From Akanthomyces muscarius (lineage: Eukaryota; Ascomycota; Sordariomycetes; Hypocreales; Cordycipitaceae), in the NCBI RefSeq assembly GCF_028009165.1, contig NC_079244.1, positions 1,116,001-1,180,000 on the forward strand: 64,000 nt of DNA, written 5' to 3'. A program made the translations under genes and the position numbers. Below, in pieces: positions 44,552 through 59,676 of this stretch (within the stretch, counting starts at the first letter, position 1; each line of letters starts with the position of its first letter). A model generated the notes under the pieces. The model had not been told where the DNA came from, ran no database searches, and was given only the letters and a program-made list of their open reading frames with translations.

Positions 44552-45472
44552 ACCCCAACGGCGGCGCAATTCACACTGGGATCCATTTTCATTTTTCCAG
44601 GTTTCTCCTCTTTATAGATCTATCATAAACTCACCGTGACAAGCTACCACGAACACAAGTGTTTTCTCCAGTCGTGCTTTGCCGACGGCTGATGCTGACG
44701 CCGTTTCGTTGGAGCCATGCTCTTCACTCTGTACTTCCAACCATGCTTTACGTTCTCTACAAAGGACCAGCCACCTCATTAAGACGTACTAGTTACGATG
44801 GAAATATGGAAGTGTTTTTCGGTAGGCAAGGCAGCGTTTTATGAATCTCCAAGGCTGTAGTTGAGAGAGCCCTCTTCGCCTTTAGACTGCAGGGTAAGAG
44901 CATCTTCAACTTGAGTTCTGCTTGCAGCGTCATGTCCGCCCTCACGACAACATCAGTGTATGTGTCGCAGAGCGAGTTCAAAAAAATTACCCGAGGGATG
45001 AGATAGATATTTATTTTTTGAGACTGGCGACTGCTTTTACAGCTACTGCTTATAACTGATGCAATGTGGGATACCAAAGCTCAGGGAACGGTTTTAAGGC
45101 TTAGCTCAGAACCGCCTTACACCACGCACGATAAATGATTGGCTCAAGTCCTGGTACACAGACGATTGTTGCTGCAAGCCGAGCGTCAATGATGACAGCA
45201 TGGTGCATTCTAGACGAGGTGATCATGCTGGGTTATGGACGCGTGGCTGACGTTGTGCTCGGGTGCACCATTCAGGTGGTCGCCGCCAGGTATTTACGGA
45301 CCAGCCCTGTACGCGCAATTCAGTGGGGGATTCAGACGGTGCAGAATGAGCCGAGGTGCAACAGGGCCAACTAGCTGCATCGTGCTCAACTGCATCAATA
45401 CATCATCGCAACTTTGCTGTTCCATCGCGCGCAAGGTTGCCGGTGCAGCTACTACCTTGAATCTTTTCCACC
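44552..45472. other. Intergenic
   Basis: This is upstream of the SDR gene. Short frames only, and no motif was recognised. Confidence 0.4.
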
Positions 45473-46486
45473 ATGTCCGATTCCAAGCCGAAAACCATCC
45501 TCATCACCGGCTGCTCCGCCGGGGGCATCGGCGCGGCGCTGGCCCTTCGGCTAGCGGACCAGGGCCATCGCGTCTTCGCCACGGCCCGCGACGCCCGCAA
45601 GATCCCATCTCATGTCCGCGAGCACCGCAAAATCACCGCCCTGACGCTAGACGTCACGGATGATGTGTCCGTCGCCGCCGCATCGATAGCCGTCCGGGCC
45701 GCCGGCCGCGGCGGGCTCGATGTCCTCGTCAACAATGCCGGCGTGGGCTACACCATGCCGCTGCTCGACGTTGATGTCGACAGGGCCAAGCGCTGCCACG
45801 ACGTCAATGTCTGGGGCCCTGTGCGCACAGTGCAGGCCTTTTCAGACTTGCTGATTGCTAGCCGCGGTCGCGTTGTGAATATCGGCGCCGCCGTAGGATG
45901 CTTGTATTCACCATGGATCGGTACGTAACTGCGTATTTCACTCGGCGTTTCGTCTCTTCTCTCGCCTTTCTCTCTCGCCTTATCCATCCCCCTAACACCT
46001 CGCAGGCGCATACAGCTCATCCAAGTCGGCGCTCCATACCGTTTCGGAAACGCTGCGCATGGAGCTTCAGCCTTTTGGCGTCACCGTTGCGTGCCTCGTC
46101 ACCGGCACTGTCGCGACGCGCTTCCATGCCAACGAAGGCGAGTTTTCCCTGCCAGCGGACTCCCTCTACGCAGATATCCTACGTACGATATCGCGCTGGG
46201 CTCGTGGCGAGGTCGGGCCGGATCAAGGCAGCGTGGATGACTACGTGACGCAAATTCTTCCCGACGTATTGGGGAATTCGCGCGGAGGCAAGCTGTGGAG
46301 GGGTGCCAATTCAGGTGCTGCGTGGTTTGCGTCGACTTGGCTGCCAGATTATGTTTTGGTAAAATTTCCTGGAACAAGATGATGTTTTAGTAACCGTTGC
46401 TGACACCCATCTAGGACAAGCTCGTCGTCCTAAATCAGGGGCTGGATAAATTAACACAAAGTATCCTCGAAAAGAAGGCAGAATAA
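45473..46486 (+). CDS. Short-chain dehydrogenase, Ayr1-like, lacking the catalytic Ser
   Basis: Three exons (45473-45920, 46006-46358, 46415-46486) give 290 residues. Introns of 85 and 56 bp have CTAAC and CTGAC branches; the last exon adds DKLVVLNQGLDKL, a usual C-terminus for this subgroup. The cofactor motif TGCSAGGIG is at residues ~12-20 and the NNAGVG motif is present. The active-site Tyr152 and Lys156 (YSSSK) are intact. Counting back 13 residues from the Tyr, the position normally held by the catalytic Ser is Ala139 (NIGAAVG, codon GCC at 45887-45889). The nearest relatives by pattern are NADPH-dependent 1-acyl-dihydroxyacetone-phosphate reductases and related sterol/lipid SDRs. Whether the enzyme is active without that Ser is open. 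Confidence 0.88.
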
Positions 46487-50671
<4,185 letters not shown>

Positions 50672-50821
50672 GCTGGACGAAGACCAAATGATCACAGCGC
50701 ATACTTGCCGAGATGGCCGGCTTTTCTGCAGTCCAAGCTTGTGCTCATAAGCAAAGTGGCGTTGATGATACGACCTTTTCATGAAAACTTCTTATGATCG
50801 ATAGTTTAGTGATTTATAGTA

Positions 50822-50827
50822 AATAAA
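50822..50827 (+). terminator. Polyadenylation signal-like AATAAA
   Basis: AATAAA lies about 150 bp after the subtilisin stop, in the short AT-rich spacer shared with the convergent GMC gene. Confidence 0.4.
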
Positions 50828-50965
50828 ATTTGTGTTGCCGGCAACATGCTCGTCCTTAAACGCGTACTCGAAAAAGTCAAATGTTGTAAAATGTTCAATT
50901 AACATGTAGCTATAAACTGAATTACACATATCCGTCGTCAAATCGTTCAGCATACAAATATTCTT

Positions 50966-52915
50966 TTAGTTCTTGATCTGGCTGAGGATAACATCAGCCG
51001 CCTTTTCTCCCACCATGTATGTAGAGACCGCCGTAAACGTGCCCGGAATCTTGGGATACACAGAGGCATCCACCACGCGGAGGCCGTCCACGCCACGGAC
51101 GCGGAAGCTCGAGTCCAGCACAGCCATCTTGTCGTCGTCGGCGCCAATGGGGCAGGTGCACGAGGCGTGGTGGCCCCAGGCGGTGTCCTTGGCGTACTGC
51201 TCAATGTCCGCCTGGCTCGTCACGTCCTTGCCCGGCAGCACCTCGCGGACGGGCACGAGCTGGCGCTTGAGGGCGTCGCGCGCGACGCCGACGGCCTCGG
51301 CCAGCGACTGCAGGTCCTTGGCGTAATCGCCGACGCCCGTGTCAAAGTAGTTGTACGTGATCTCGGGCACGTCGAGCGGGTCCGAGGAGCGCAGGCGCAC
51401 GGTACCAGCATTGTTGCGCGGGTGCGCCTTGAGGATGGCCCAGGTGAACCAGTCGTGGTCCTCGGTGATGTTAACGCTGTACTGGGGGAAGTAACCGCGG
51501 AAGTTGACGGGCCCGCCAAAGATGAAGTTGTCGTAGTTGCCGTCGTCCGAGGCCGAGCTCTTGTGGAACATAGCGACCGGCAGGCCGTTGGTCGCGAGGG
51601 TGCCGCGGTCGCCGAGGAAGGGCTTCTGCCACTGGTCGAGGCAGCGGTCGTGCTCGCCGCGCAGGCCAAAGGTGCAGCCGTTGAGGACGGAAAAGTCCTT
51701 GGGGGCTTTGCCCTGTACGTTAATCTCGTAGTGGTCCTGAAGGTTGCCGCCGACGCCCGGCAGGTCGACGACTACGGGAATCTTCAACGACTCGAGCTCC
51801 TGGCGGGGACCGATGCCGCTGAGCTTCAGGATCTGGGGCGAGTTGTAGGTTCCTCCTGCGACAATGACTTCGCGGGAAGCGCTGACCTTGCCGGGCTTTC
51901 CCTTGCCGGCAGTGCCATAGCGAGGGCTGGCTTTGTACAAATACTGGCCGTCGAGAAACTCGACGCCAGTAGCGCGCGGCTTGTCACCACTCTCATCAAT
52001 GATGACCTTGGTGACATGGCAGTTGAGACGCACGTCGAGAGGGTACTTTTTGTTGCCGTTCTTGTCCTTGGCATCGCGCACAGAAACGACGAAGTCTCTA
52101 GAGCCGACGCGCGCACCACTCTTTGTAGAGATGGGGACCTGGTAGTAAGAGTTGGTCTTGTCTCGGGATTCGGTATCAGCGTTCGCATCGCCGAGAAGCA
52201 GAGATGCGAGATCGCCCACAGACGGCAGGAGCTTGCCCGAGGCCAAGGCGCCACCGGTGTAGATGCTCAGCAGCTGCGGGTCTTCCAGCGCCAGCGTGAG
52301 CTTTGTGTATTCCGTGCTGAGCCAGCCGTGGTAGCCGTGACCCCCATCGAGGGGCAGGCCGTAGTTCTTGTCCTCCATGCGCACAAAGTACTTGCGCATG
52401 TTGTCGTGGCCCCACGAGTCGTCACCGGTGAGCTGGGCAATGTAGTCAAAGTCGGAGCGGTGCGGGTAGATTGTGACGAGGGCATTGTGCGCCGTGCATC
52501 CACCGAGGGTCTGGGTGCGCGGGTAGAGTGTGCCCTTCATCTTGGAGCCAGCAGGCGGGCTAAGGCCGGTGTACAGGCCGCCGTCCGGCGTGTCGTAGCT
52601 GGTCTTGAAGTCGCGTGCCTGGCGCTTTTCGTCCGCGTAGTGATGAACAAAGAAGTTCCATGCCAGAGCGCCGTCCTCGGAGGCCAGCGCAGAGTAGGCA
52701 GGCACCGAGACGTTGGTATTTTGGCCCTGGTCGTCGCCGGCCTCGATCAACAGCGTCTTGTGGCCGGCTAAGGCTAGACGCGCAGCCAGAGGACCGCCGC
52801 CGGCGCCGGAGCCAACAACGACATATTCGTATCCGGTAAGCTCGTTCGCGGCCGGAGCCGCTGAGACGACGGACGCCGCGGTGGCAAACAGGCCGAGAGC
52901 CGCTTTGAAGAACAT
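50966..52915 (-). CDS. Secreted GMC (glucose-methanol-choline) oxidoreductase
   Basis: A single exon of 649 residues from the ATG at 52915. The frame is open further upstream, but this ATG begins a signal peptide (MFFKAALGLFATAASVVSAAP). The FAD-binding motif VVVGSGAGGGPLAARLALAG starts near residue 33. The GMC signatures RTQTLGGCTAHNALV and GGTYNSPQILKLSGIGP are present. The active-site His is in WGHHASCTCPIG (His582/583). The usual second catalytic Asn/His region reads PKIPGTFTAVSTY, with no Asn or His. This occurs in some fungal GMC subgroups and makes the substrate hard to predict. It is likely an extracellular alcohol/sugar oxidase or dehydrogenase that could generate H2O2. It is convergent with the secreted protease. 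Confidence 0.93.
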   Translation of the reverse strand: MFFKAALGLFATAASVVSAAPAANELTGYEYVVVGSGAGGGPLAARLALAGHKTLLIEAGDDQGQNTNVSVPAYSALASEDGALAWNFFVHHYADEKRQARDFKTSYDTPDGGLYTGLSPPAGSKMKGTLYPRTQTLGGCTAHNALVTIYPHRSDFDYIAQLTGDDSWGHDNMRKYFVRMEDKNYGLPLDGGHGYHGWLSTEYTKLTLALEDPQLLSIYTGGALASGKLLPSVGDLASLLLGDANADTESRDKTNSYYQVPISTKSGARVGSRDFVVSVRDAKDKNGNKKYPLDVRLNCHVTKVIIDESGDKPRATGVEFLDGQYLYKASPRYGTAGKGKPGKVSASREVIVAGGTYNSPQILKLSGIGPRQELESLKIPVVVDLPGVGGNLQDHYEINVQGKAPKDFSVLNGCTFGLRGEHDRCLDQWQKPFLGDRGTLATNGLPVAMFHKSSASDDGNYDNFIFGGPVNFRGYFPQYSVNITEDHDWFTWAILKAHPRNNAGTVRLRSSDPLDVPEITYNYFDTGVGDYAKDLQSLAEAVGVARDALKRQLVPVREVLPGKDVTSQADIEQYAKDTAWGHHASCTCPIGADDDKMAVLDSSFRVRGVDGLRVVDASVYPKIPGTFTAVSTYMVGEKAADVILSQIKN

Positions 52916-54588
52916 CACGAGAGACGGCTGCTGAAAGCTGTAGCACCTCGTTGTGGTGTTGTAAGTAGTCGCCGTTCTAGGAGATGTCCAGCTGCAGTAG
53001 ACACTTCCGCTAATGATAGGAATGCTTCCACGGACCAAGATTACAGCGGAAACACGGAGAGGAAAGCACAAGAGGCTTCAGTTGAGCTTTTGTACTACTC
53101 GTACTCTCCGTTAACCCGACAGCCCATGTCAAAGATCCATACCGGCCCAGTGGCGGCGGATGGCCATTGGTACCCCAGATTCTTCCAGAAAGACCAGTCG
53201 CCGTACCAAAGCCTTATTACCCGGGCCGTTTCCTCATCGTCAGCTCACAATATCGGCGCGGGCCAACGCCCACCTGACTACTGCAAGACGCCCATTGCAG
53301 GGCTCCCCTCTTTCTCGCCCCTCGGGCTTGTTGATCGGCACAAGAGTCCAGGCACTAGCAACGGAGCTAGTTATATTAATGCCGCCAAAGAGCAACGCTA
53401 AATCAGTAGGTGTAATAAATCATAAATTGCTTGTCGAGCGTGGTGGATATGTGGTTGAACGAGCGCCGAACCACTGGGCAAAGCGACGCAAACCCGCCCA
53501 ATCATCAGCTTGGACTTTTTCGGACGGCCATGCTGCCGGGTGGAAGGGCTGCAAAGTGTGTCCTTGCCTATGTGGGAAATGCGACGCTGCCGTGGCAAAG
53601 TAGAAAAGAGGAAACTAAATGTCCTAGTATGACGATGTGTGTGGTGCCAAGGCCCCACGGAAGACGGGGCAGAAGAAGGCTGGAAAGAAGAACGTCCCAA
53701 GAATGCCTTTACGAGGTGGGAAACGAAGAAGCTTGACTCGGCCAAGGGCCACTACCATTGTGACGCTGTCTTTGTCCACCGTAAACCCACCGAGCATGGA
53801 ATGTCTTGCTCCTCGGGACCCTTCAGTCCCCGGGCGGGCGGCGAAGAGGATTCGGATCGGACACGGAGCAATTCAGGACCGTTGCGGGAACATGGTACAT
53901 TTCAGAAGGCAACCATTTCTGTCATCCCAAGACATGAAATCGAGTCGATGATCGGGCGCTTTGACGAATATATCGGCTGAACAGTGACCACTCGGAACCT
54001 GCCTTGGCCACACCAAAATCATGGCAATGCGTGCGGAGCCGTCCCGCGCCGTGGCCCACAGCGGGCGGCGGCCAAAAACCTTGTAAGTCGTAAAACTACC
54101 AGATGATTGTAGCTTTTTCTGCTTGTTAATTCTATCGTACTGTCGTATTAGTCCGAAATTGGATGAGGCGGGAACAGCCTCTCAAGCCACTAATGTAAAA
54201 AGGTCGATGAGCCTCGGCAAACGTAGCCTCATCGCCCCCTGTCTATCGGCAGCTGAAGATTCGTGCCTAGAAAACGCATGATGACATGCAGTGCAGATAT
54301 GGGTGGGGTGGGTTCATTAAATGAAATCAAGAGAAATAAATTGCGCATTCAAGGAAGGATATTAAAATATACAGCCGAACACCGCCGTTGCCGGCGTGCG
54401 GGTCAAATCGAATGTAACCGAAATGGCAAAGGAGAGATAACAGCATCGATGCAGCAATAACGGCCGGGCTCATGACGACCTCGATAAACAAAAGTCCAAT
54501 CTAAATTTCACCCCAAAGAAAAACTTGCAACTTGATACAGACTCTGCTTTTGACAGCGCAAAATCCAGGCGATCGCAGTCAAAATACA
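52916..54588. other. Intergenic
   Basis: This holds the GMC promoter and the 3' flank of the Crh gene. Several mid-length plus-strand frames (53160-53980) are of mixed composition, without domains or introns, and are not supported. Confidence 0.4.
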
Positions 54589-56328
54589 TTAGTTCCAGTG
54601 GCTGCCTCCACCAGGCTGGCCACGGTAGGCCGGCTGGTTTCCGCCGCTCCAACCAGGGCCGGGGCTCATCCTTTGCTGTCCATATTGTTGCTGCATAGGG
54701 CCGGGGCTCTGTCTGGTATCGTAGCCTGCTTGACCCGGCTGCCCCATCGGGCTCTGCATTCTGTTCATGCCGTAGGCTTGCTGAGGGCCTGGCGAGCCGA
54801 GGCGGTAAGGGTCGGCAGTGGCCGAGCGCATCTGACCGACCGGAGACTGCGACTGATGGGGTGGCATCATGTCGCTCTGCGCACAAGAAACTTGGCGTTG
54901 ACTATTGCTGCTGTAGCCTGTGCTCGCCGCCGGAGGGACACCAAAGTCGAAGCCCGAATATCCGGGAGAAGCGCCAGGAGGCGATGTTGGCGTTCCAGGC
55001 ACGGCGTGGCTGGGAGCGTGGCCGGCTGCCATGGCACCGCCAGCAACCGCACCGGCCGCGCCGGCAAAAGCCAAGTCAGGGGCCGTGGGATGACGGGAGC
55101 TAGGGCGCGAGTCATCGGGGTGGTTGAACGGGTTGCCAGCTGTTCCAGGGGGCGACAGATTGGCACTCTTCTCTCCGTATTCCTGGCCGTACTCTCTGAA
55201 GCCATCAGGGTTGACACCGTCCTTGCGGAATTGCGCGAGTTCAAGGCGCTCAGCCTCGGCTTTTTCATCGGCAAGCTTGGCTTCGGCAGCGCCAAGTCTA
55301 CGCTGTCTACAATAGTAGTAAAGGAGAGTGCCAATGGCAAGCGCGGCGACAGCTCCGGCGCCGGAGTAGATGCCAATCTTGGCGCCGGGTGACAGATTTT
55401 TCCAGCCATCCGCCGCGGACTTGGAAGGTGGCTTGTTGATAGTCTCGTAGGCGGTTGAGTTGCCTCTGTACATGTGGTCAGTTTATGCAAGTCAGCCTGC
55501 AGCATCAAAGTTTAAGACTCACTCCTTGACTTTAATGCTTTGGTAGCTGCCAGTCTTGTCTCCGTAGGAATATTCCTTAGCGTCCTTGGTGTAGTCCTCT
55601 ATCTTGATGCTCTTGACAAACATGGTGTATGGTCCCTTGGCATAATCAGTTTTGCCACCGGCCCATGCAATGGTACCGGGGGCCAGCGAGGGATCTCCAC
55701 CGGCCCATATGCCAATGTTCATTCGCATGGGAGTTTGGGGGAACTTGTCGCCATTCTTTGCGTCATTGTAAGCCAGCGTGCGGATCACATTGCCATCGAT
55801 GGACCATTCGAGCCTGTCCTTGGTCCAGTCGACAATGTAAGTGTGGTAATCATCCTGGTTGCCACCAGCCATGACGTGCTCCTTTCCGAAAGAGTGGTCG
55901 TCCTCATCGCCCTTGGAAAAGATGTTGGTGGTGACCTGGGTGGCATTGGCGCCCATAAATTCGATGTCAATCTCGTCCAGGTCATCACTCAGCAGCATGA
56001 GAGAGCTGATGATACCAGTACCAGGCGCAACCTTGAGGCTGATTTCGTAGCGGCCCCAGAAGATGTAGAACTTGGATCGAATCGTGGGCGAGTCGCCCTG
56101 CTTCTTGACGGAGAAGCCGGCTCCGGTGTCGGCATTGTAGTCGACGCTTCCGACGGTGGTCTCCCATAGATCATAAGAGGGAGTTGCGTTGAAGTTGAAC
56201 AAGTGGCTCGTGCCAAAAGCCGGATCGGCTGGGCAGTCGGTACGGTTTAGAGGCTGGCAATCCGTGTGGACCTGGGCGGTGGCGGCGCCCAGCAGCACAG
56301 CGCCCGCAGCGAGGCGAGTGAATCGCAT
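54589..56328 (-). CDS. Crh-type GH16 chitin-glucan transglycosylase with transmembrane anchor and long tail
   Basis: Two exons, 56328-55523 and 55465-54589, are joined by a 57 bp intron (GTGAGT, AAACTGAC, TACAG) and give 560 residues. The intron sits where an apparent stop would otherwise split the gene in two. A signal peptide (MRFTRLAAGAVLLGAATA) leads to the GH16 domain with catalytic motif DEIDIEF (Glu119, Asp121, Glu123). Other Crh marks are FYIFWGRYEISLKVAPG and GTIAWAGGKTDY. A Ser/Lys linker is followed by one transmembrane helix (~298-320) and a Cys/Arg-flanked tail of about 240 residues. The tail is first charged, then Pro/Gln/Gly/Met-rich. It therefore appears membrane-anchored rather than GPI-anchored. 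Crh enzymes cross-link chitin to beta-glucans in the wall. Confidence 0.94.
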
Positions 56329-57720
56329 GATGGGTGTTGTTTTGTAATTCGAGGCGCGAGGCCTTTGTAATGGGGTATCTTGCGCAATATAGAAATCGGT
56401 ACACAAACAAGTGTCGCGTGGGATCAGGGCGATGGGTTAAGGAGAGGCAAACGGCGGTGTCTGTGCCACGGCTCTCTGGTCCAGCAGAGGAGCGCGTGGT
56501 GGGATCGTGGAGAGTGTCTGAAGAGACGGTAGAGAGCGTGCAGCGTCGGCAGTTGGAGGAAAAATGATGCGAGGGCAGAGTTTGTCAAGTCCGCTGGAAG
56601 GAGTGAACAACGGTGACAATATCCGCGATGTTGAAGGGGGCGATTGGAAAAACGCCACGACGTTGCGAGGAATGAAGGATTGTGGTTAGGATGAGACTGT
56701 GAGGGTGAAGAAGTGGCAAGCGCCCGCACGGCCGGCAGGGAAAAGGGCGTGGCTTTCTGTCTCTAGCCAGTCTCTACCTAGCTATCTAGTGCCTGCTATT
56801 CCTAGCTTTTTCCTCTTGTCTGCCAGTGTTTTTAGTCCGGCAATTTCCAGGGGAGGGGGACAAACGCCGCGATCAGAAGGCCCATTTGCTTTTTGTTGCG
56901 GCGCGTTGAACCAGTCCAGTCAAGTTTGCCAGCCCAAACCTGGAATCCAATTAATTTCTCAGGGGCTCGCCAAGTACCGAGCGCCAGAATGGTCCTTTTT
57001 TAGCCACTGAGAGCGCCGAATCTGAGTGGGTCTACAGCGGGAGGCCACCCCAGAGTGCCACTGTACCCGCCTGTGCCTGGCTTGAGCCACGCTAACGCGA
57101 ACTGGTGCAGGTACGTGCCGGTACATATGGCTTCTGTAACTCTTGAGTCGTGAGCATCCAGGAGCGGCACGGAATGGAAAACCGTCGAGTCCTGGCCATA
57201 TCCGTCTTTTGCTTTCTCAGTGGTCGAATCACCCTTGCTTTTTAGCAGAATGCTGTCGTCGTCACCACTTCCCACGACAAATGGAAATGCCACCTGCTGG
57301 TGCACACCGATGTGCCCCTTGACCCACCTTGAACCAGTCCTGTTTCGGGCGTCTGCACAACCTGCATTTTGCTTCATCTAGGACAACTCTGGGGGAGGAC
57401 AAGCATGGCACGATTAAGGCGGCCGAAGTGGTAGTTTATTCCATGAAACCACAATCCTACAACCTCTCGCATCCATCTCGGGCGTTTCTATCGCTGCCGC
57501 CCTATTGCCAGACGTACCAAGAACCAAGGTATCACACGGGTTGTGAGACATGACAATTACGAAGCTCAGCAAACAGAAGCAAAATGAAGAAGATAAATCT
57601 GGCTCAGACTGAAATTGCTACTCTCTTAAATATGCGAGGAGGAAAAGAAAAAACGCAGTCGAAAAGCAATCCGATAAACATTCGCGCGGGGGAAAAGGAA
57701 TAGTCGTTGGAAAAGATATA
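56329..57720. other. Intergenic, Crh promoter side
   Basis: Purine/pyrimidine-biased DNA between 56420 and 56860 fits the leader and promoter of the Crh gene. The remainder has no supported gene. Confidence 0.45.
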
Positions 57721-58385
57721 TCAAAGACCGTGGCCTATATTCAAACCGTTAGTATCGCTGCAACGCGCATCATCACGGCTTTCTCTCTGTCACACGTACG
57801 TCCCAGCACCTTGCCGCGCTTCGACACCTCGGCCGCGTGGTGCTGCTTAATCTTGGCCCGGCGCGCATCCTCGGCCGCCTCGTCCTCGAGCCTGCGGACG
57901 TGCTCGTGCGCCTCCTTGACGCGCCGCTTGGCCTCGTCCAGCGCCCTGTCGGCCTGCTCCTCGGCCGCCTCGGCGCTCATGACGTGCTCCCGCGCGCGGA
58001 TAATGCTTGGGTCGAGGTCGCGCTCGTCGGCGCCGCCCATGCCCATCTTGTTGAGGCCCTTGTGCAGCAGGCTCGGGCTGCTGCGGTGCGTGTCCTCCAC
58101 GACGACGGCGCCGTCATCGTGGCTGCCGCGGAACAGGCTGCCGCGCTTGCTGCGCAGATCGTGGCCGCCGCCGCCAGTGGTGCCCGAAGATGTCGTCGAG
58201 GTGGTCCGCGCCGGCGATGGGTCGCGGCGGGTGTGGAAAACGCCGTGCTTCTTGGCAGTCGGTGCGGCGACGACGGGCTCGGCAACTGGTTCGCGGCGGC
58301 TGTGGAAGAGACCGTGTTTTTGGGCCACGGGCTCTTCGACGACCGGCTGAACCGGCGCATCTTGGCGCGAATGAAAAAGAGGCAT
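57721..58385 (-). CDS. Small fungal protein with FHSRR repeats and C-terminal coiled coil
   Basis: Two exons, 58385-57800 and 57734-57721, are joined by a 65 bp intron (GTACGT donor, TACTAAC branch, ATATAG acceptor) and give 199 residues. The tiny last exon adds RHGL in place of an unspliced read-through. The N-terminus has three related motifs (LFHSRQD, LFHSRRE, VFHTRRD), each after an EPV/KKHG-type spacer. The middle is Ser/Thr/Gly-rich, and the C-terminal third is a strongly charged helix (EAAEEQADRALDEAKRRVKEAHEHVRRLEDEAAEDARRA) that should form a coiled coil. Similar short proteins of unknown role occur in filamentous fungi as far as I recall. A palindromic TGACGTCA lies about 260 bp upstream. 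Confidence 0.7.
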
Positions 58386-59676
58386 TTCTAATAATCGTAG
58401 ATTTTGTGCTGTCGTTGTGGTAATATGTGGTGGTCAGAAGGAGCACGGCGTATATGGCATGTGCTATGTTAGTGTGCCTTTTCAGTTGCGTGGCACAGGC
58501 GTAGCACAGTATTATAACACAAAAGTAGAACCTGCCCAAATAAGATCCGAATCAAGGTCTTTGGGTCTTTTCTGGGCGTTCAGCACCCAACCTGCGGGAA
58601 ACTTGTTTTCTTCTTGGCCAGATGGCTCGTCGATCCCCACGCCAGTGACGTCAATGCCGCCATCAAGACCGTTTTTCGACGACCCCGCGAATCACGGCCA
58701 CCCTGTCAACGCCACAGTAACACAAGGGAGACAGCGCCAGAGGCAGCCAACGTGGAGGCGTCATTTCTGGATGTCCAATTTACCTTAGTTTTACAAGCGA
58801 TGACGAACAAACGTAGACTGTCATGCGGGAACAGGTTTGTTTCAGGGACACCCTCGCGCTAGGTGCCTACCAGGGTATTCTCTGACACCACCCATGACAC
58901 TGTACTTGGAATCTCAAACTTCGCGACAGGTATCGCACACGCTTGCGCGATAAATGTCTCTCATGCTTTGTTGCAGCAAAACCCTTACTTGATACCAACG
59001 GTGGCTTGAAGGCTCAAAGAGATACAGACGGCTAAAAATACCTGCACTTTCGGGCGTGGAACCCGCGACAACAATGCACCCTACACGCAAGCCGACAGAA
59101 TCGACAGTTTCGAAATCTCAATAAAAATTGCCAACGGAAACTAAGAGTGTATAAAAGAACAGAAACAAGGAACAGCAGAAAAAGAGTCAAAGATTAAAAC
59201 CCCCGCGATAATATCTAGATTCTGAAGGTACAAGTCTTTCTGGCTTTCGCGTAACCCAGACTCCCAAATCCACATGATTGCCTTTTGGTTGCCCACACAG
59301 TAAATAAATTTCCGAGTCTCTTTCTTCCAACATGGAGGCTCGAGCATATTACATTGATAGAAAAACAAAGAAAAGGAAAATTCGAAATCGTCAGATTTGT
59401 ATCCCAGGGCCCCGATTGTGCTCGCGGCACAGGGCTGCGCTTGAGTGAATATGTACAAGAAACATAGATGCGAGACGAATAGATTAGTTTAAAAAAGACA
59501 TCGTGTAGCAACGAAAATGCAGAGGAAAGGGTAGTCGAGCCGCAAAATGGAGACCACAAGCTTAGGAAAAGATGCGAGTCAAAGTCAAAAAGGTCGGTGC
59601 GGGAATCGTAACGCGGCGAGAGTAAAAAAGCAAATGGGGTGCATGTCGAGAGGCATAGTGTCAAGAAGCTCCTCGC
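58386..59676. other. Intergenic and Rho3 3' region
   Basis: This contains a CRE-type site (58646-58653) and, toward the right, AT-rich 3' flank of the Rho3 gene. No supported coding sequence was found. Confidence 0.45.
58646..58653. promoter_or_regulatory. Palindromic CRE/ATF-type site
   Basis: A perfect TGACGTCA palindrome about 260 bp upstream of the small coiled-coil gene start. Fungal ATF/CREB bZIP factors bind this sequence; function here is inferred from position only. Confidence 0.35.

Noticed and set aside
51167..52771. 534-codon plus-strand open frame opposite the GMC gene
   Set aside because: It is a GC-rich antisense shadow of a well-supported gene, and its Val/Arg/Gly-heavy composition has no domain.
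54589..56406. Two separate genes (a GH16 enzyme and a separate membrane protein)
   Set aside because: A 57 bp intron with good signals joins them in phase into one Crh-type protein with linker, membrane helix and tail.
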